In this document: one piece after another, positions 14,792-21,952 of the stretch
How the letters are laid out: every line of letters starts with the position of its first letter
How positions within the stretch are numbered: the stretch's first letter is position 1
Assembly (NCBI GenBank): GCA_905372445.1
Contig: CAJPPF010000021.1
Span: 1 to 21,952, forward strand
Source: an uncultured Prevotella sp.
GTDB taxonomy: Bacteria > Bacteroidota > Bacteroidia > Bacteroidales > Bacteroidaceae
Reading direction: 5' to 3'
DNA length: 21,952 nt
Program-made: the position numbers and the translations under genes
The notes under the pieces: generated by a model
What the model saw: only the letters and a program-made list of their open reading frames with translations
Databases searched by the model: none
Told to the model about the DNA's origin: nothing

Positions 14792-15736
14792 ATGAACCTA
14801 ATAGAAAAGGCTTTATCCATAGCCGTCAATGCCCATGCCGGGCAGACTGACCTCGACGGCGAGGCGTATATACTTCATCCTATGCACGTCGGTCTCATGG
14901 GAAACACTGACGAGGAGCGTGCCACAGGGTTTCTTCACGATGTTATGGAAGACTGTGGCTACAGTGCTGAGCAACTGCTTGACGAGGGCATACCGTCGGG
15001 TGTGGTCAATGCGCTCCGCCTCCTGACCCACGAGAAAGGTACAAGTTACGAGGAGTATCTGCAGCGTATCATCGATTCGAAGAATCCTATAGCGCTGCAC
15101 GTGAAATACAATGACCTGCTGCATAACTATGCCCGTGGCGGTCGTTTCCCTCATTTGCAGGAGAAGCACGGTAATGCACTTCGGATGATAGAGCCGGTAG
15201 TAAAGGCTATGGACGAAATAAAAGCATACAACCACAGCTACGCAAAGCAGAAAGGACGTGAGGTTGCCATCTTCGCCGCCGGCTGTTTCTGGGGCGTGCA
15301 GCATTATATGCAGAAGCAGAAAGGCGTGATTCGCTCATTTGCCGGCTATACGGGAGGTGATGAAAAGCACCCTACGTATGACGATGTGCGCCTGCATCAT
15401 ACTCATCATCTTGAGGCAGTGCTCGTAGAGTTCGACCCTAAGCAGACAAGTTTCGAGACGCTTTGCAAGTTATTCTTCGAAATTCATGACCCGTCGCAGA
15501 CCGACGGACAGGGTCCGGATAAGGGCGAACAATATCTAAGCGCCGTTTTCTGCACCTCAGAGGAACAACGACTGACAACACTGCGCCTAATGAAATATCT
15601 GCGTGAGCACGGTCATGAGGTGAACACAATGGTGCGCGAGGCAAGCGACTTCTGGATTGCCGAAGGCTATCATCAGGACTATTACGGCAAGACAGGCGGC
15701 AGTCCTTATTGTCATGTCAGGCAGCGGAAATTCTGA
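14792..15736 (+). CDS. Fusion of SpoT/Mesh1-like HD hydrolase and methionine sulfoxide reductase A
   Basis: The start at 14792 (MNLIEKALSIAVNAHAGQ) avoids overlap with rubrerythrin; an ATG at 14738 is also open. Residues 1-150 form an HD domain of the (p)ppGpp hydrolase/Mesh1 type: LHPMHVG (His29), FLHDVMED (His49-Asp50 and the HDxxED hydrolase signature, Glu53-Asp54) and VKYNDLLHN (Asp108). Residues 156-314 are MsrA: AAGCFWG with catalytic Cys165, GYTGG, HPTYDDV, HHLEAV (Glu208), HDPSQTDGQGPDKGEQY (Asp243, Tyr248). The segment normally reading VCxGxTGH is VRLHHTHH, a departure from the family. Each half would act in the cytoplasm, one on nucleotide pyrophosphates or a related nucleotide, the other on oxidised methionine. 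No stop or frameshift separates them. Placement after rubrerythrin fits oxidative stress; a functional link between the halves is inference. Confidence 0.88.
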   Translation: MNLIEKALSIAVNAHAGQTDLDGEAYILHPMHVGLMGNTDEERATGFLHDVMEDCGYSAEQLLDEGIPSGVVNALRLLTHEKGTSYEEYLQRIIDSKNPIALHVKYNDLLHNYARGGRFPHLQEKHGNALRMIEPVVKAMDEIKAYNHSYAKQKGREVAIFAAGCFWGVQHYMQKQKGVIRSFAGYTGGDEKHPTYDDVRLHHTHHLEAVLVEFDPKQTSFETLCKLFFEIHDPSQTDGQGPDKGEQYLSAVFCTSEEQRLTTLRLMKYLREHGHEVNTMVREASDFWIAEGYHQDYYGKTGGSPYCHVRQRKF

Positions 15737-15793
15737 TCTTCCTGCCTCTTGAATTTCCTGACGCACAGAAATCCATTTCCTTATAAATAAGGA

Positions 15794-15824
15794 TTGTACA
15801 GTCATTTTTTTCTTCGTACCTTTG
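15794..15824 (+). promoter_or_regulatory. Bacteroidetes promoter for the TonB-dependent receptor
   Basis: TTG (15794-15796), 20 nt, then TACCTTTG (15817-15824), matching both elements and spacing. The predicted transcript start falls near 15829, only about 8 nt before the ATG at 15837 and 17 nt before the one at 15846. Confidence 0.65.
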
Positions 15825-15845
15825 CATACGAATTAAATGATTGTC

Positions 15846-18278
15846 ATGGATAAAAAAATATTTGTCGCCATGTCTATGGCGACATTTTCTTTTTCAGTAG
15901 CTGCGAGTATCATAGACTCTACAAAGGTGTATCACCTTCAGGCTGTCGAAGTGGTTTCAAACCCTAAAGAGTCAGGCGCAATGCGCCAGCAGCCATCGGC
16001 TGTCAGCCAGCTCTCAAGTCAGCAGCTCAATGATAACAACATGGTATCAGTGAGGGGATTGTCCGGCGTCGTGCCGAATTTCTTCATGCCCGACTACGGT
16101 TCCCGACTGACGAGTGCCATTTATGTTCGAGGCGTAGGCTCGCGTCTGAACTCCCCTGCCGTAGGAATGTATGTCGACAACATTCCCTATGTCGACAAAT
16201 CGGCTTTCGATTTCAACTTCTATAACATCGAACGTATTGATGTCCTACGCGGTCCGCAAGGCACACTATATGGTCGCAATGCCATGGGTGGCATCATAAA
16301 GGTCCATACGCATAACCCTTTCCGTTATAAAGGAACAGACGTCAATATGAGCTATGCCACCGGCGACAACCGTTCCATGTTCAGCGTCAGCCATTATCAT
16401 CAGCCGGCTGATAACTTTTCTTTCTCTGCCGGTGGATATGGCGAGTTCAGCACTGGCTTCTTCAAGAACGTCACGACAGGCAATAAAGTCGATGGAGGGA
16501 AGTCTGGCGGTGGTCGTCTGCGCGGAATATATATTATGTCTGACGATATGAAACTCGATTTACATGTCGGCTACGACTACACCGACCAAGGCGCCTATCC
16601 TTATTTCTTCACCGGAAGCCTTAATGATCCTACACTCTTGGCTGACCGAAAAGGCACCATACACAACAACCGCGAAAGCCGTTATCGCCGCGCTATGCTC
16701 AATGCAGGTCTTAACTTTGAATATCAGGCTCCTAAGTTTATAATGAATGCCGTCACCGGTTATCAGAATCTCAACGACCGAATGTTCCTCGACCAGGACT
16801 TTACCTTTATGGATATTTTCTCGCTCGAACAGAAGCAACGCATCAATACTCTGAACGAGGAAATTACGTTCAAGAGCCGTCCCGACAAGCTCTGGGAGCG
16901 CGTGAGCGGCGTGAATCTGATGTACCAGACGCTGCATACCAACGGACCCGTAACATTCTATCGCGACGGTCTCGACTGGCTTCAGAGCACTATCAACAGC
17001 CACATGCCCGACTTATCGACCAACCCTATCATCGCAGGCATGGGATTCAAGAAGATGAGCGTCAACTTTCGTGGCGATGCGATGGCTGTCGGTGGCGATT
17101 TCGACACCCCACTCTTCAACGCTGCACTGTTTCATCAGTCTACCATACACGTGACGGATAAGTTTGATGCTATCGTGGGTCTGCGCTTAGACTATGAGCA
17201 CATCAAACTCGTTTATAACTCGACATCGCCTGTAAACTACGGTTTCCGTTTCGAGAACACGAAAATTCCGGTGATGAACATCAACCTTCAGCATCTCTCA
17301 TCCACAATAATGTACAACGGGAAAAAGAAGAACGACTACTGGCAACTGCTACCGAAGATTGCCTTAAGATACAGTTTCGATAAGAACACAAACGTCTATC
17401 TGTCGTTAGCGAAGGGCATGCGCTCAGGTGGTTACAACGTACAGATGTTCTCCGACCTCGTTCAAGGCGCCATGCAAGTGGAGATGATGAAAGGTATAAA
17501 GCAAGGCATCTTCGACTACCTCGATGAGAAAGCGGCATCCAATCCGCATATGCCGGTGGAGATGATAAAAGGACTGCTCGACAAGAATATGCCTGCTGCG
17601 GGCAACAGACCGTCGGTTGAACAGGTACAATTCAAGCCTGAATACTCTTGGACTTACGAGGGCGGTGCCCACCTCTCGTTCCCTGCGTCACGTCTTTTCC
17701 TTGATGCAGCACTGTTCTACGTCGACACACGCAACCAGCAGATAGCGCGTTTTGCCGGTTCTTCAGGCTTTGGCAGGATGATGGTCAACGCCGGTCGTGG
17801 CATGAGTTGCGGTGCTGAACTGTCAGTACGCTGGTCTCCTGCCGAGGCTTTGGCACTTACTGCAAACTACGGATTTACTCATGCTGTATTCAAGGAGTAC
17901 GACGGTGGCATATCGGGCAATGTAAAAATCGACTACTCCGATAATTATGTCCCGTTCGTTCCCAAGCACACTGCAAACATCGATGCTGCTTATACCCTCC
18001 GTTTAAATCGCGGCATGCTCCAGGCACTGACAATTGGTGCAAATTACACTGGTGCAGGTAAGATTTATTGGAACGAGAGCAACACTGCATCGCAGGGCTA
18101 TTATTCGCTTCTGGGTGCCCGAATGACCTGCGCGACAAAGTATGTTGACGTCTCACTATGGGCGAAGAACATCGCTGACACGAAATATAACACGTTCTAT
18201 TTCGAAAGCATCGGACGTAGCTTCGAGCAGCACGGCAAACCATTCCAGCTTGGCATCGACCTGCGTATGCACTTCTGA
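15846..18278 (+). CDS. TonB-dependent outer-membrane receptor
   Basis: This outer-membrane beta-barrel imports a scarce ligand (iron chelate, haem, cobalamin or similar) with TonB energy. I prefer the start at 15846 (signal peptide MDKKIFVAMSMATFSFSVAA) since the promoter leaves almost no leader for the ATG at 15837, which would add three residues. The plug domain spans about 30-155, with IYVRGVGSRLNSPAVGMYVD and the hallmark IERIDVLRGPQGTLYGRNAM. The barrel fills the rest and ends in QLGIDLRMHF with a terminal Phe, as expected for outer-membrane insertion. It has no CarboxypepD_reg domain and no SusD neighbour, so it is not a SusC-type glycan importer. The ligand is not readable. No clear terminator follows; a repeat arm begins 30 nt downstream. 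Confidence 0.92.
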   Translation: MDKKIFVAMSMATFSFSVAASIIDSTKVYHLQAVEVVSNPKESGAMRQQPSAVSQLSSQQLNDNNMVSVRGLSGVVPNFFMPDYGSRLTSAIYVRGVGSRLNSPAVGMYVDNIPYVDKSAFDFNFYNIERIDVLRGPQGTLYGRNAMGGIIKVHTHNPFRYKGTDVNMSYATGDNRSMFSVSHYHQPADNFSFSAGGYGEFSTGFFKNVTTGNKVDGGKSGGGRLRGIYIMSDDMKLDLHVGYDYTDQGAYPYFFTGSLNDPTLLADRKGTIHNNRESRYRRAMLNAGLNFEYQAPKFIMNAVTGYQNLNDRMFLDQDFTFMDIFSLEQKQRINTLNEEITFKSRPDKLWERVSGVNLMYQTLHTNGPVTFYRDGLDWLQSTINSHMPDLSTNPIIAGMGFKKMSVNFRGDAMAVGGDFDTPLFNAALFHQSTIHVTDKFDAIVGLRLDYEHIKLVYNSTSPVNYGFRFENTKIPVMNINLQHLSSTIMYNGKKKNDYWQLLPKIALRYSFDKNTNVYLSLAKGMRSGGYNVQMFSDLVQGAMQVEMMKGIKQGIFDYLDEKAASNPHMPVEMIKGLLDKNMPAAGNRPSVEQVQFKPEYSWTYEGGAHLSFPASRLFLDAALFYVDTRNQQIARFAGSSGFGRMMVNAGRGMSCGAELSVRWSPAEALALTANYGFTHAVFKEYDGGISGNVKIDYSDNYVPFVPKHTANIDAAYTLRLNRGMLQALTIGANYTGAGKIYWNESNTASQGYYSLLGARMTCATKYVDVSLWAKNIADTKYNTFYFESIGRSFEQHGKPFQLGIDLRMHF

Positions 18279-18308
18279 TAAACCTCAGGTCAATTATTGA
18301 TTACATGA

Positions 18309-18912
18309 GTTCAAGATAAGAAATGTATATAACAGTTATAGAATTTCTATCTACGAGCTTAATATATGTAAATAAAATTCACCTTCGCAATTTTAAGCGA
18401 AATAGAGAACAAAAAGCAATGATTTGCCAAGTCAGCATGGCATAACACTGTGTCTTTGAAAACAGACGAGAGATGAAAACAGCCTCATTCCGCATTTTTT
18501 CGTTCAAAAAACGGTAGTTCTTGATGCAAAAAACAGCGGTTTCATCGGCAATAAGCGGCGCTTTTAGACTCAAGAAACGCCGCTTATTGAAAATGATTCT
18601 TGTTTTTGTTGACATTGAAAACAACTATCACGCTGATTATCAGCGTCTTTCATGTAATGCCAAAAACAGGCGTTTTTCGTCAACAAAGGACAAGGTGATA
18701 GCAAATATCGGCTGTACGCATGCTTAGAATAGCCTTTTTGTTTAATTTATTCATAACATGAGTTCGAGATATTTTTCTCTGAATAAGGATTTGTGTATAG
18801 CGGGCAATGGCGCCAGCCGTAGGGACGTGATTTATCACGTTCTGCTTTATCAATCACGTTGCAATGCCCATTGGATTGTTGTTGTGGATTTCGGAACGTG
18901 ATAAATCACGCC
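18309..18912 (-). repeat. Large degenerate inverted repeat, right arm
   Basis: Its reverse complement aligns along its whole length with 9470-10079, in the same order of blocks. Identity is roughly three quarters by eye, higher in the palindrome-bearing outer end and in the ATGCCATGCTGACTTGGCAA stretch. The two arms lie 8.2 kb apart and enclose the bcp-ogt, rbr-MsrA and receptor genes. Confidence 0.85.
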
Positions 18913-18971
18913 ATTACATCAGAGCGAAACATGATAAATTACGCCTCCTCGTCAGAGCGGAACGTGATAAC
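18892..18971 (+). repeat. Tandem 33-bp repeat carrying the GGAACGTGAT palindrome
   Basis: Units start at 18892, 18925 and 18958 (the last partial), each opening CGRAACRTGATAAAT and closing with TCAGAG. The first unit retains most of the palindrome and the second has decayed arms. Only about 2.4 units exist, with no spacers and no cas genes nearby. Confidence 0.75.
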
Positions 18972-19064
18972 CCCAAATCTCTATTGACTGATTTCCTCTA
19001 TAAATAGTATGGACGACCCGTTTTTATTCTACTGGTGTAAAAGTGGGATTATATATGTTTGGGA

Positions 19065-19925
19065 TTATTTCATTTCGCCACGAAAGAATTTTCTAAAGAA
19101 CAAAAGGTGGTAATCAAGTGAATTATTCCAGTATTCGCAGGTATGTCCGCCGGGGCGCGTGGTGAAATCATGGTCGATACCACGTCCGAGCAAGCGCTTA
19201 TGAAGGTCTTTGTTCACCTCAAGGAAGAAATCGTCCTCGCCGCAATCAAAGGTGATGAAAAGTTCGTGGTTCGACAGTGTCTTCACGAGTTCTGCCACGG
19301 TATGGCTGTCCCACACTGCTTTGTTGGCAGCCATCTCGCCCAACAAATCAGGGAGGTTCCAGTTCTGCGGGAAGGGACGAAAGTCTACTCCCCCGCTCAT
19401 GCTCGCACAAGCACCGTAAATATCTTTATGACGCATGGCGAGAAACAACGCACCATGCCCACCCATGCTCAGTCCGGTGATAGCACGGGCAGTGCGAGAA
19501 GGAATGGTATTGTAGTGACTGTCGATGTATTCGATCAAATCGCGTGTCATGAATGATTCGTACTGAGAGTCCTTAATCTTCGGACTATCAAAGTACCATG
19601 AGTTGAGAACAGATGGCGTAACGAAGATCATTCCTAACTCATCAGCCAGTGCAGGCAGGTTCGGTTTTATCGAAATCCATGTACGGGCATCACCGTACGC
19701 GCCGTGCAGAAGATAGACCACGGGATAACGTTTCACCTCGTAGGGAGCTACATATCGACTTGTACCTTTTTTCTTCGCGACTTCTTTCACGGTCGGTTTC
19801 ACCACTATGACCTCAATGTCGCGGTTCATCACATCACTGTGGAGTGTAAGTGTGTCTATTGTGCCTGCATTGACCCATCCGAAAAATATAAGCAGAAGCA
19901 GGCAGATAACAAAAACTTTTTTCAT
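19065..19925 (-). CDS. Secreted alpha/beta-hydrolase esterase (PF00756-type)
   Basis: This 286-residue esterase belongs to the esterase-D/FrmB/feruloyl-esterase-like group. The signal peptide MKKVFVICLLLLIFFGWVNA points to export. The oxyanion-side strand YPVVYLLHGAYGD (68-80) is followed by the nucleophile elbow GLSMGG (Ser153). FDCGEDD supplies the acid (Asp231 or Asp232) and GGHTCEYW the His261 of the catalytic triad. Family members hydrolyse acetyl or feruloyl esters of plant polysaccharides or small thioesters; secretion favours a carbohydrate or lipid ester. It starts 23 nt after the broken gene at 19950 and may be the last gene of the sigma-factor transcript. No obvious terminator follows. 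Confidence 0.87.
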   Translation of the reverse strand: MKKVFVICLLLLIFFGWVNAGTIDTLTLHSDVMNRDIEVIVVKPTVKEVAKKKGTSRYVAPYEVKRYPVVYLLHGAYGDARTWISIKPNLPALADELGMIFVTPSVLNSWYFDSPKIKDSQYESFMTRDLIEYIDSHYNTIPSRTARAITGLSMGGHGALFLAMRHKDIYGACASMSGGVDFRPFPQNWNLPDLLGEMAANKAVWDSHTVAELVKTLSNHELFITFDCGEDDFFLEVNKDLHKRLLGRGIDHDFTTRPGGHTCEYWNNSLDYHLLFFRKFFRGEMK

Positions 19926-19949
19926 AAATACTTTTTATTAAAAATCGAT

Positions 19950-20430
19950 TTACTTGATCGGAGTAAATTTCACCTTACGTAGTTCAGGTTTATTTATATC
20001 GTAGATTTTCTTCACAAGCATATCCATCTGTGCTGTCATAGCCTCGCGCACCTCTTGATGAATCATCTTGTCGTACAACTCACGGCGCATGCCAACCCAG
20101 CCATTGGCCTTCTGTCCCTCACGAAATACTGCGGCAGCATGCTCGTCATTTGCATCAAGGAGACCCTTATCGAGGAAGAAATCATACTGCAGCCACGCAT
20201 AGTCACGGAACTGGCGTTCTATCTCCCAGCGCATTTCGTTGAGAGCCATCACAGCACATGCTTGCTGATACTATGGGGTGTGACGATAGTCGGCGAGATT
20301 CACACCTGCTGCCAGTTGTTCGGCAGTGAAGTTATCGATGAGGATATCGTCTATCAACAGTTGGTAGTATCCTTTCAGTCCCTGAACAGCAAAACATTCG
20401 TTGTTGAGGTCGGTGGACTCTCGTCTTAAG
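19950..20430 (-). pseudogene. Gene fragment interrupted by an in-frame TAG
   Basis: The frame from an ATG at 20249 gives about 99 residues (MALNEMRWEIERQFRDYAWL...), a soluble helical segment rich in charged residues. Upstream in the same frame, the codons before it (YQQACAV) are separated by one TAG (20273-20271) from another plausible stretch, NNECFAVQGLKGYYQLLIDD ... NLADYRHTP. Both sides look alike in composition, so a single gene with a nonsense mutation is likely. No start codon lies at the upstream end, where the frame collides with the anti-sigma-like gene. I recognise no family. Alternatives are two small genes, a base-call error at the TAG, or a degraded remnant left by a deletion. 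Confidence 0.5.
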
Positions 20431-20778
20431 CAGTAACAGCAGACCGCCCCAAATTATTATGGCACAGACGAACAGCAATATATAATGTACGTTTTCTAAC
20501 AACATGATGAGCACTTTCGATTTTACACCAATCAACAGCCCCTCCGTCGGATTCGGCATTAGCAGAGCAACGACTGTCAGGACGCTGCCGAGCACAAGCC
20601 CCACGGCAAATGTACTTCTGGCATCACGGCGATTCTTCTGTCGCTCTGCCTGCTGACAGGTCTTGACATACTCTATCAGTTTGAGCCGACGCTCGAATGT
20701 TTCCATGAAAGCATCGTCAGATGATAGTTGAGGCTTGTATTCAGCCATGAGATCGTGTAGGAATTTATCGTCGTTCAT
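20332..20778 (-). CDS. Membrane protein in anti-sigma position (possibly 3'-damaged)
   Basis: The 148-codon frame starts in an ATGA overlap with the sigma factor stop, the classic arrangement for a sigma/anti-sigma pair. A cytoplasmic charged N-terminus (DDKFLHDLMAEYKPQLSSDDAFMETFERRL) resembles small Bacteroidetes anti-sigma proteins. Two membrane segments follow (about 57-75 and 97-117). After LLLLLKTR the last 29 residues, with RMFCCSGTERILPTV, look unlike a natural tail, and the same DNA in another frame encodes the upstream part of the broken gene at 19950. The 3' end has therefore probably been joined to foreign sequence. The anti-sigma role is inferred mainly from position and topology. 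Confidence 0.65.
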   Translation of the reverse strand: MNDDKFLHDLMAEYKPQLSSDDAFMETFERRLKLIEYVKTCQQAERQKNRRDARSTFAVGLVLGSVLTVVALLMPNPTEGLLIGVKSKVLIMLLENVHYILLFVCAIIIWGGLLLLLKTRVHRPQQRMFCCSGTERILPTVDRRYPHR

Positions 20779-21254
20779 CGTTGCAATATATTTTTCAGTT
20801 GGTCTCTTCCACGTGATAGTTGCTTCTTTACTGCCATCTCACTGGCAGACGTTATATCGGCTATCTCGCGTATTTGATAACCTTGTATGTAATGCAGCAC
20901 AATGGCAGTGCGCAAGGTTTCAGAGAGTTGTGCCAGCGCTGTGTGCAGTTCCTGATAGCGGAAAGCCTCGTCGGCAGAGGTGCCGTTCTGCTGCGTCAGC
21001 ACTTTTTCTATCGGTTCAAATCTCTGATTTCGTTTCGTCACGACTTCGAGAAACACACGATAAGATATCTTCATCAGCCACGGCAGGAACTGTCCGCGCT
21101 CGTCATATCGGTCGAGCGAGAGAAAGGCTTTCATCAGTGTCTCCTGAGCAATGTCATCAGCCTCGGCAGTGTTGCCACAGCACAACGCTGTCAGGAACCG
21201 ACGCAGTGACGACTGTTCCCGACAGACATGGTTGATGAATTGTTCCTGTGTCAT
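20775..21254 (-). CDS. ECF RNA polymerase sigma factor
   Basis: This is a 159-residue extracytoplasmic-function sigma factor. Sigma-2 covers about 12-75, with EADDIAQETLMKAFLSLDRYD and FLPWLMKISYRVFLE. Sigma-4 covers about 100-157, with LSETLRTAIVLHYIQGYQIREIADI followed by the recognition helix SEMAVKKQLSRGRDQLK. Length and layout are normal. It sits 6 nt after the DUF6249-like gene and overlaps the downstream membrane protein by 4 nt (ATGA), so the three are probably co-transcribed and mutually regulated. It differs clearly from the PUL-type factor at 126. Confidence 0.92.
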   Translation of the reverse strand: MTQEQFINHVCREQSSLRRFLTALCCGNTAEADDIAQETLMKAFLSLDRYDERGQFLPWLMKISYRVFLEVVTKRNQRFEPIEKVLTQQNGTSADEAFRYQELHTALAQLSETLRTAIVLHYIQGYQIREIADITSASEMAVKKQLSRGRDQLKNILQR

Positions 21255-21260
21255 TGCAGA

Positions 21261-21713
21261 TTACTCCTTGTTGAGAGTTTTCAGCAGTTTCTTTCCTGAT
21301 GAGTAGGCTGCCAATAGACCTACACCAACAGCAAGAGCAATCATACCAAAGCAAAGGAAGGCAACACACGTATCCATATGAATAGAGTTTAGGAAAAGCA
21401 TTCCGCAGATACAACCAACGATGGTAAGCACACCAAAAGATGTCAGTATCGTTCCAAACAGAATCTCCATGTTCAGACGCATAGTGAGCTTTTCATTTAA
21501 AGATTTCTGCGGCGTAGTCAGTTTGTCAAGGTAATCCTGCACATCAATGTCGCCATTCTTCTCTATTGCCGCCATGATGATTTCCGTACGTTTTTCAGTA
21601 TCTTGCTGATTCTTTCGATAATTTAACCATGAAATAACGATAGGCAGTACAACACAGATACTAATCACTACTATTGCATGAACTACATTATCAAGGATGT
21701 CTATCATATACAT
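21261..21713 (-). CDS. DUF6249-like small membrane protein
   Basis: The 150-residue protein has an N-terminal membrane helix (about 10-30, IVVISICVVLPIVISWL), a charged cytoplasmic linker with NYRKNQQDTEKRTEIIMAAIEKNGDIDVQDYLDKL, and two further membrane helices (about 86-108 and 115-137). This layout matches DUF6249 proteins that accompany ECF sigma/anti-sigma pairs in Bacteroidetes; a membrane sensor or modulator of the pair is the likely job (inference). The start could be Met1 (21713) or Met3 (21707). It is the first gene of the unit. Upstream, on the minus strand, two ACCCG boxes 16 nt apart (about 21774 and 21758) may be part of its promoter. Confidence 0.7.
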   Translation of the reverse strand: MYMIDILDNVVHAIVVISICVVLPIVISWLNYRKNQQDTEKRTEIIMAAIEKNGDIDVQDYLDKLTTPQKSLNEKLTMRLNMEILFGTILTSFGVLTIVGCICGMLFLNSIHMDTCVAFLCFGMIALAVGVGLLAAYSSGKKLLKTLNKE

Positions 21714-21868
21714 AATTCTCTTTTTGTTTAATTGTTATACATAAGTAATATTTGTTGACCGGGTCATAAGTATAACGGGTTTTATAGACAAAAAGTGACA
21801 TTACCCGCAAAAAAAATTTTATTATACCAATTCTGGGTATGAAATGTCTTGTAACAGTGACGTAATTC

Positions 21869-21952
21869 TTAAACCCAAAACGGTCAATAGATTCCTTGCC
21901 TGATTTCGTTTGATTGTTGAGCAGATTAGCAGTCTTGTTACCGCGGGCGTAG
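21869..21952 (+). mobile_element. MITE-like repeat, copy C (cut by window edge)
   Basis: It begins TTAAACCCAAAACGGTCAAT and continues TTCCTTGCCTGATTTCGTTT and GATTGTTGAGCAGAT, matching copy B in the same orientation. It then shows CCGCGGGCGTAG, corresponding to copy B's central hairpin. The remainder lies outside the window. Confidence 0.75.

Larger units (their letters stand above)
18279..19064. other. Gene-free repeat block between receptor and esterase
   Basis: No credible gene is present in 786 nt. The block holds the right arm of the large inverted repeat (18309-18912) and a short tandem array of a 33-bp unit (18892-18971); nothing recognisable follows to 19064. Short open frames here (18521-18727 plus, 18379-18624 minus) are composed of repeat sequence. 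Confidence 0.75.

Noticed and set aside
18892..18971. Possible CRISPR array
   Set aside because: The 33-bp units are contiguous with no spacers, only about 2.4 copies exist, and no cas genes are present.

Overview
The window looks like a chromosome segment from a member of the Bacteroidales, most plausibly Prevotella or a close relative. The reasons are: SusC/SusD-type and DUF3823 proteins; a lipoprotein with an acidic export signal after the lipobox cysteine; ECF sigma factors with FecR-like or membrane partners; several promoters of the Bacteroidetes type (TAnnTTTG, in two cases with TTG about 20 nt upstream); and starts without a clear Shine-Dalgarno sequence. No rRNA, tRNA, CRISPR array or transposase gene was seen.

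Left part (1-5950, + strand): a decayed polysaccharide-utilization locus. An intact ECF sigma factor is followed by a 71-codon stump of a FecR-type anti-sigma factor. Next is a 630-codon reading frame that joins the N-terminal part of a SusC receptor in frame to the C-terminal part of a SusD protein. Then come an intact DUF3823 lipoprotein and a large secreted protein that looks like a glycoside hydrolase, closed by a strong terminator. The regulator and the tail enzymes survive, but the transport pair is reduced to a chimera.

Middle (6005-10400): one monocistronic gene for a secreted protein combining a Pmp-like beta-helix (GGA[LV]Y repeats) with about 16 leucine-rich repeats. It is followed by about 1.1 kb of stacked non-coding repeats.

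10400-14063 (minus strand): gamma-carbonic anhydrase, HAD phosphatase, Ogt methyltransferase, a possible 40-codon ORF, a Bcp peroxiredoxin and a membrane acyltransferase, probably read from a promoter at 14080-14110. Divergent from it lie rubrerythrin and an unusual fusion of a SpoT/Mesh1-like HD hydrolase domain with methionine sulfoxide reductase A (14193-15736), then a TonB-dependent receptor with its own promoter (15846-18278). Peroxide and oxygen defence is the common theme of bcp, rubrerythrin and the MsrA fusion.

Right part (18279-21952): a second non-coding repeat block, then a minus-strand unit of DUF6249-like membrane protein, ECF sigma factor, membrane anti-sigma-like protein, a gene broken by an in-frame TAG, and a secreted esterase.

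Two repeat systems stand out. One is a MITE-like family with a terminal core AATCGGTCATTAGA, in four copies (1-61, 9358-9404, 10167-10367, 21869-end). The other is a degenerate inverted pair of about 600 bp (9470-10079 against 18309-18912) that brackets the whole 10.1-18.3 kb gene block. The strongest candidate for undescribed biology is the HD hydrolase-MsrA fusion; the most distinctive structural signals are the inverted repeat pair and the SusC-SusD chimera.
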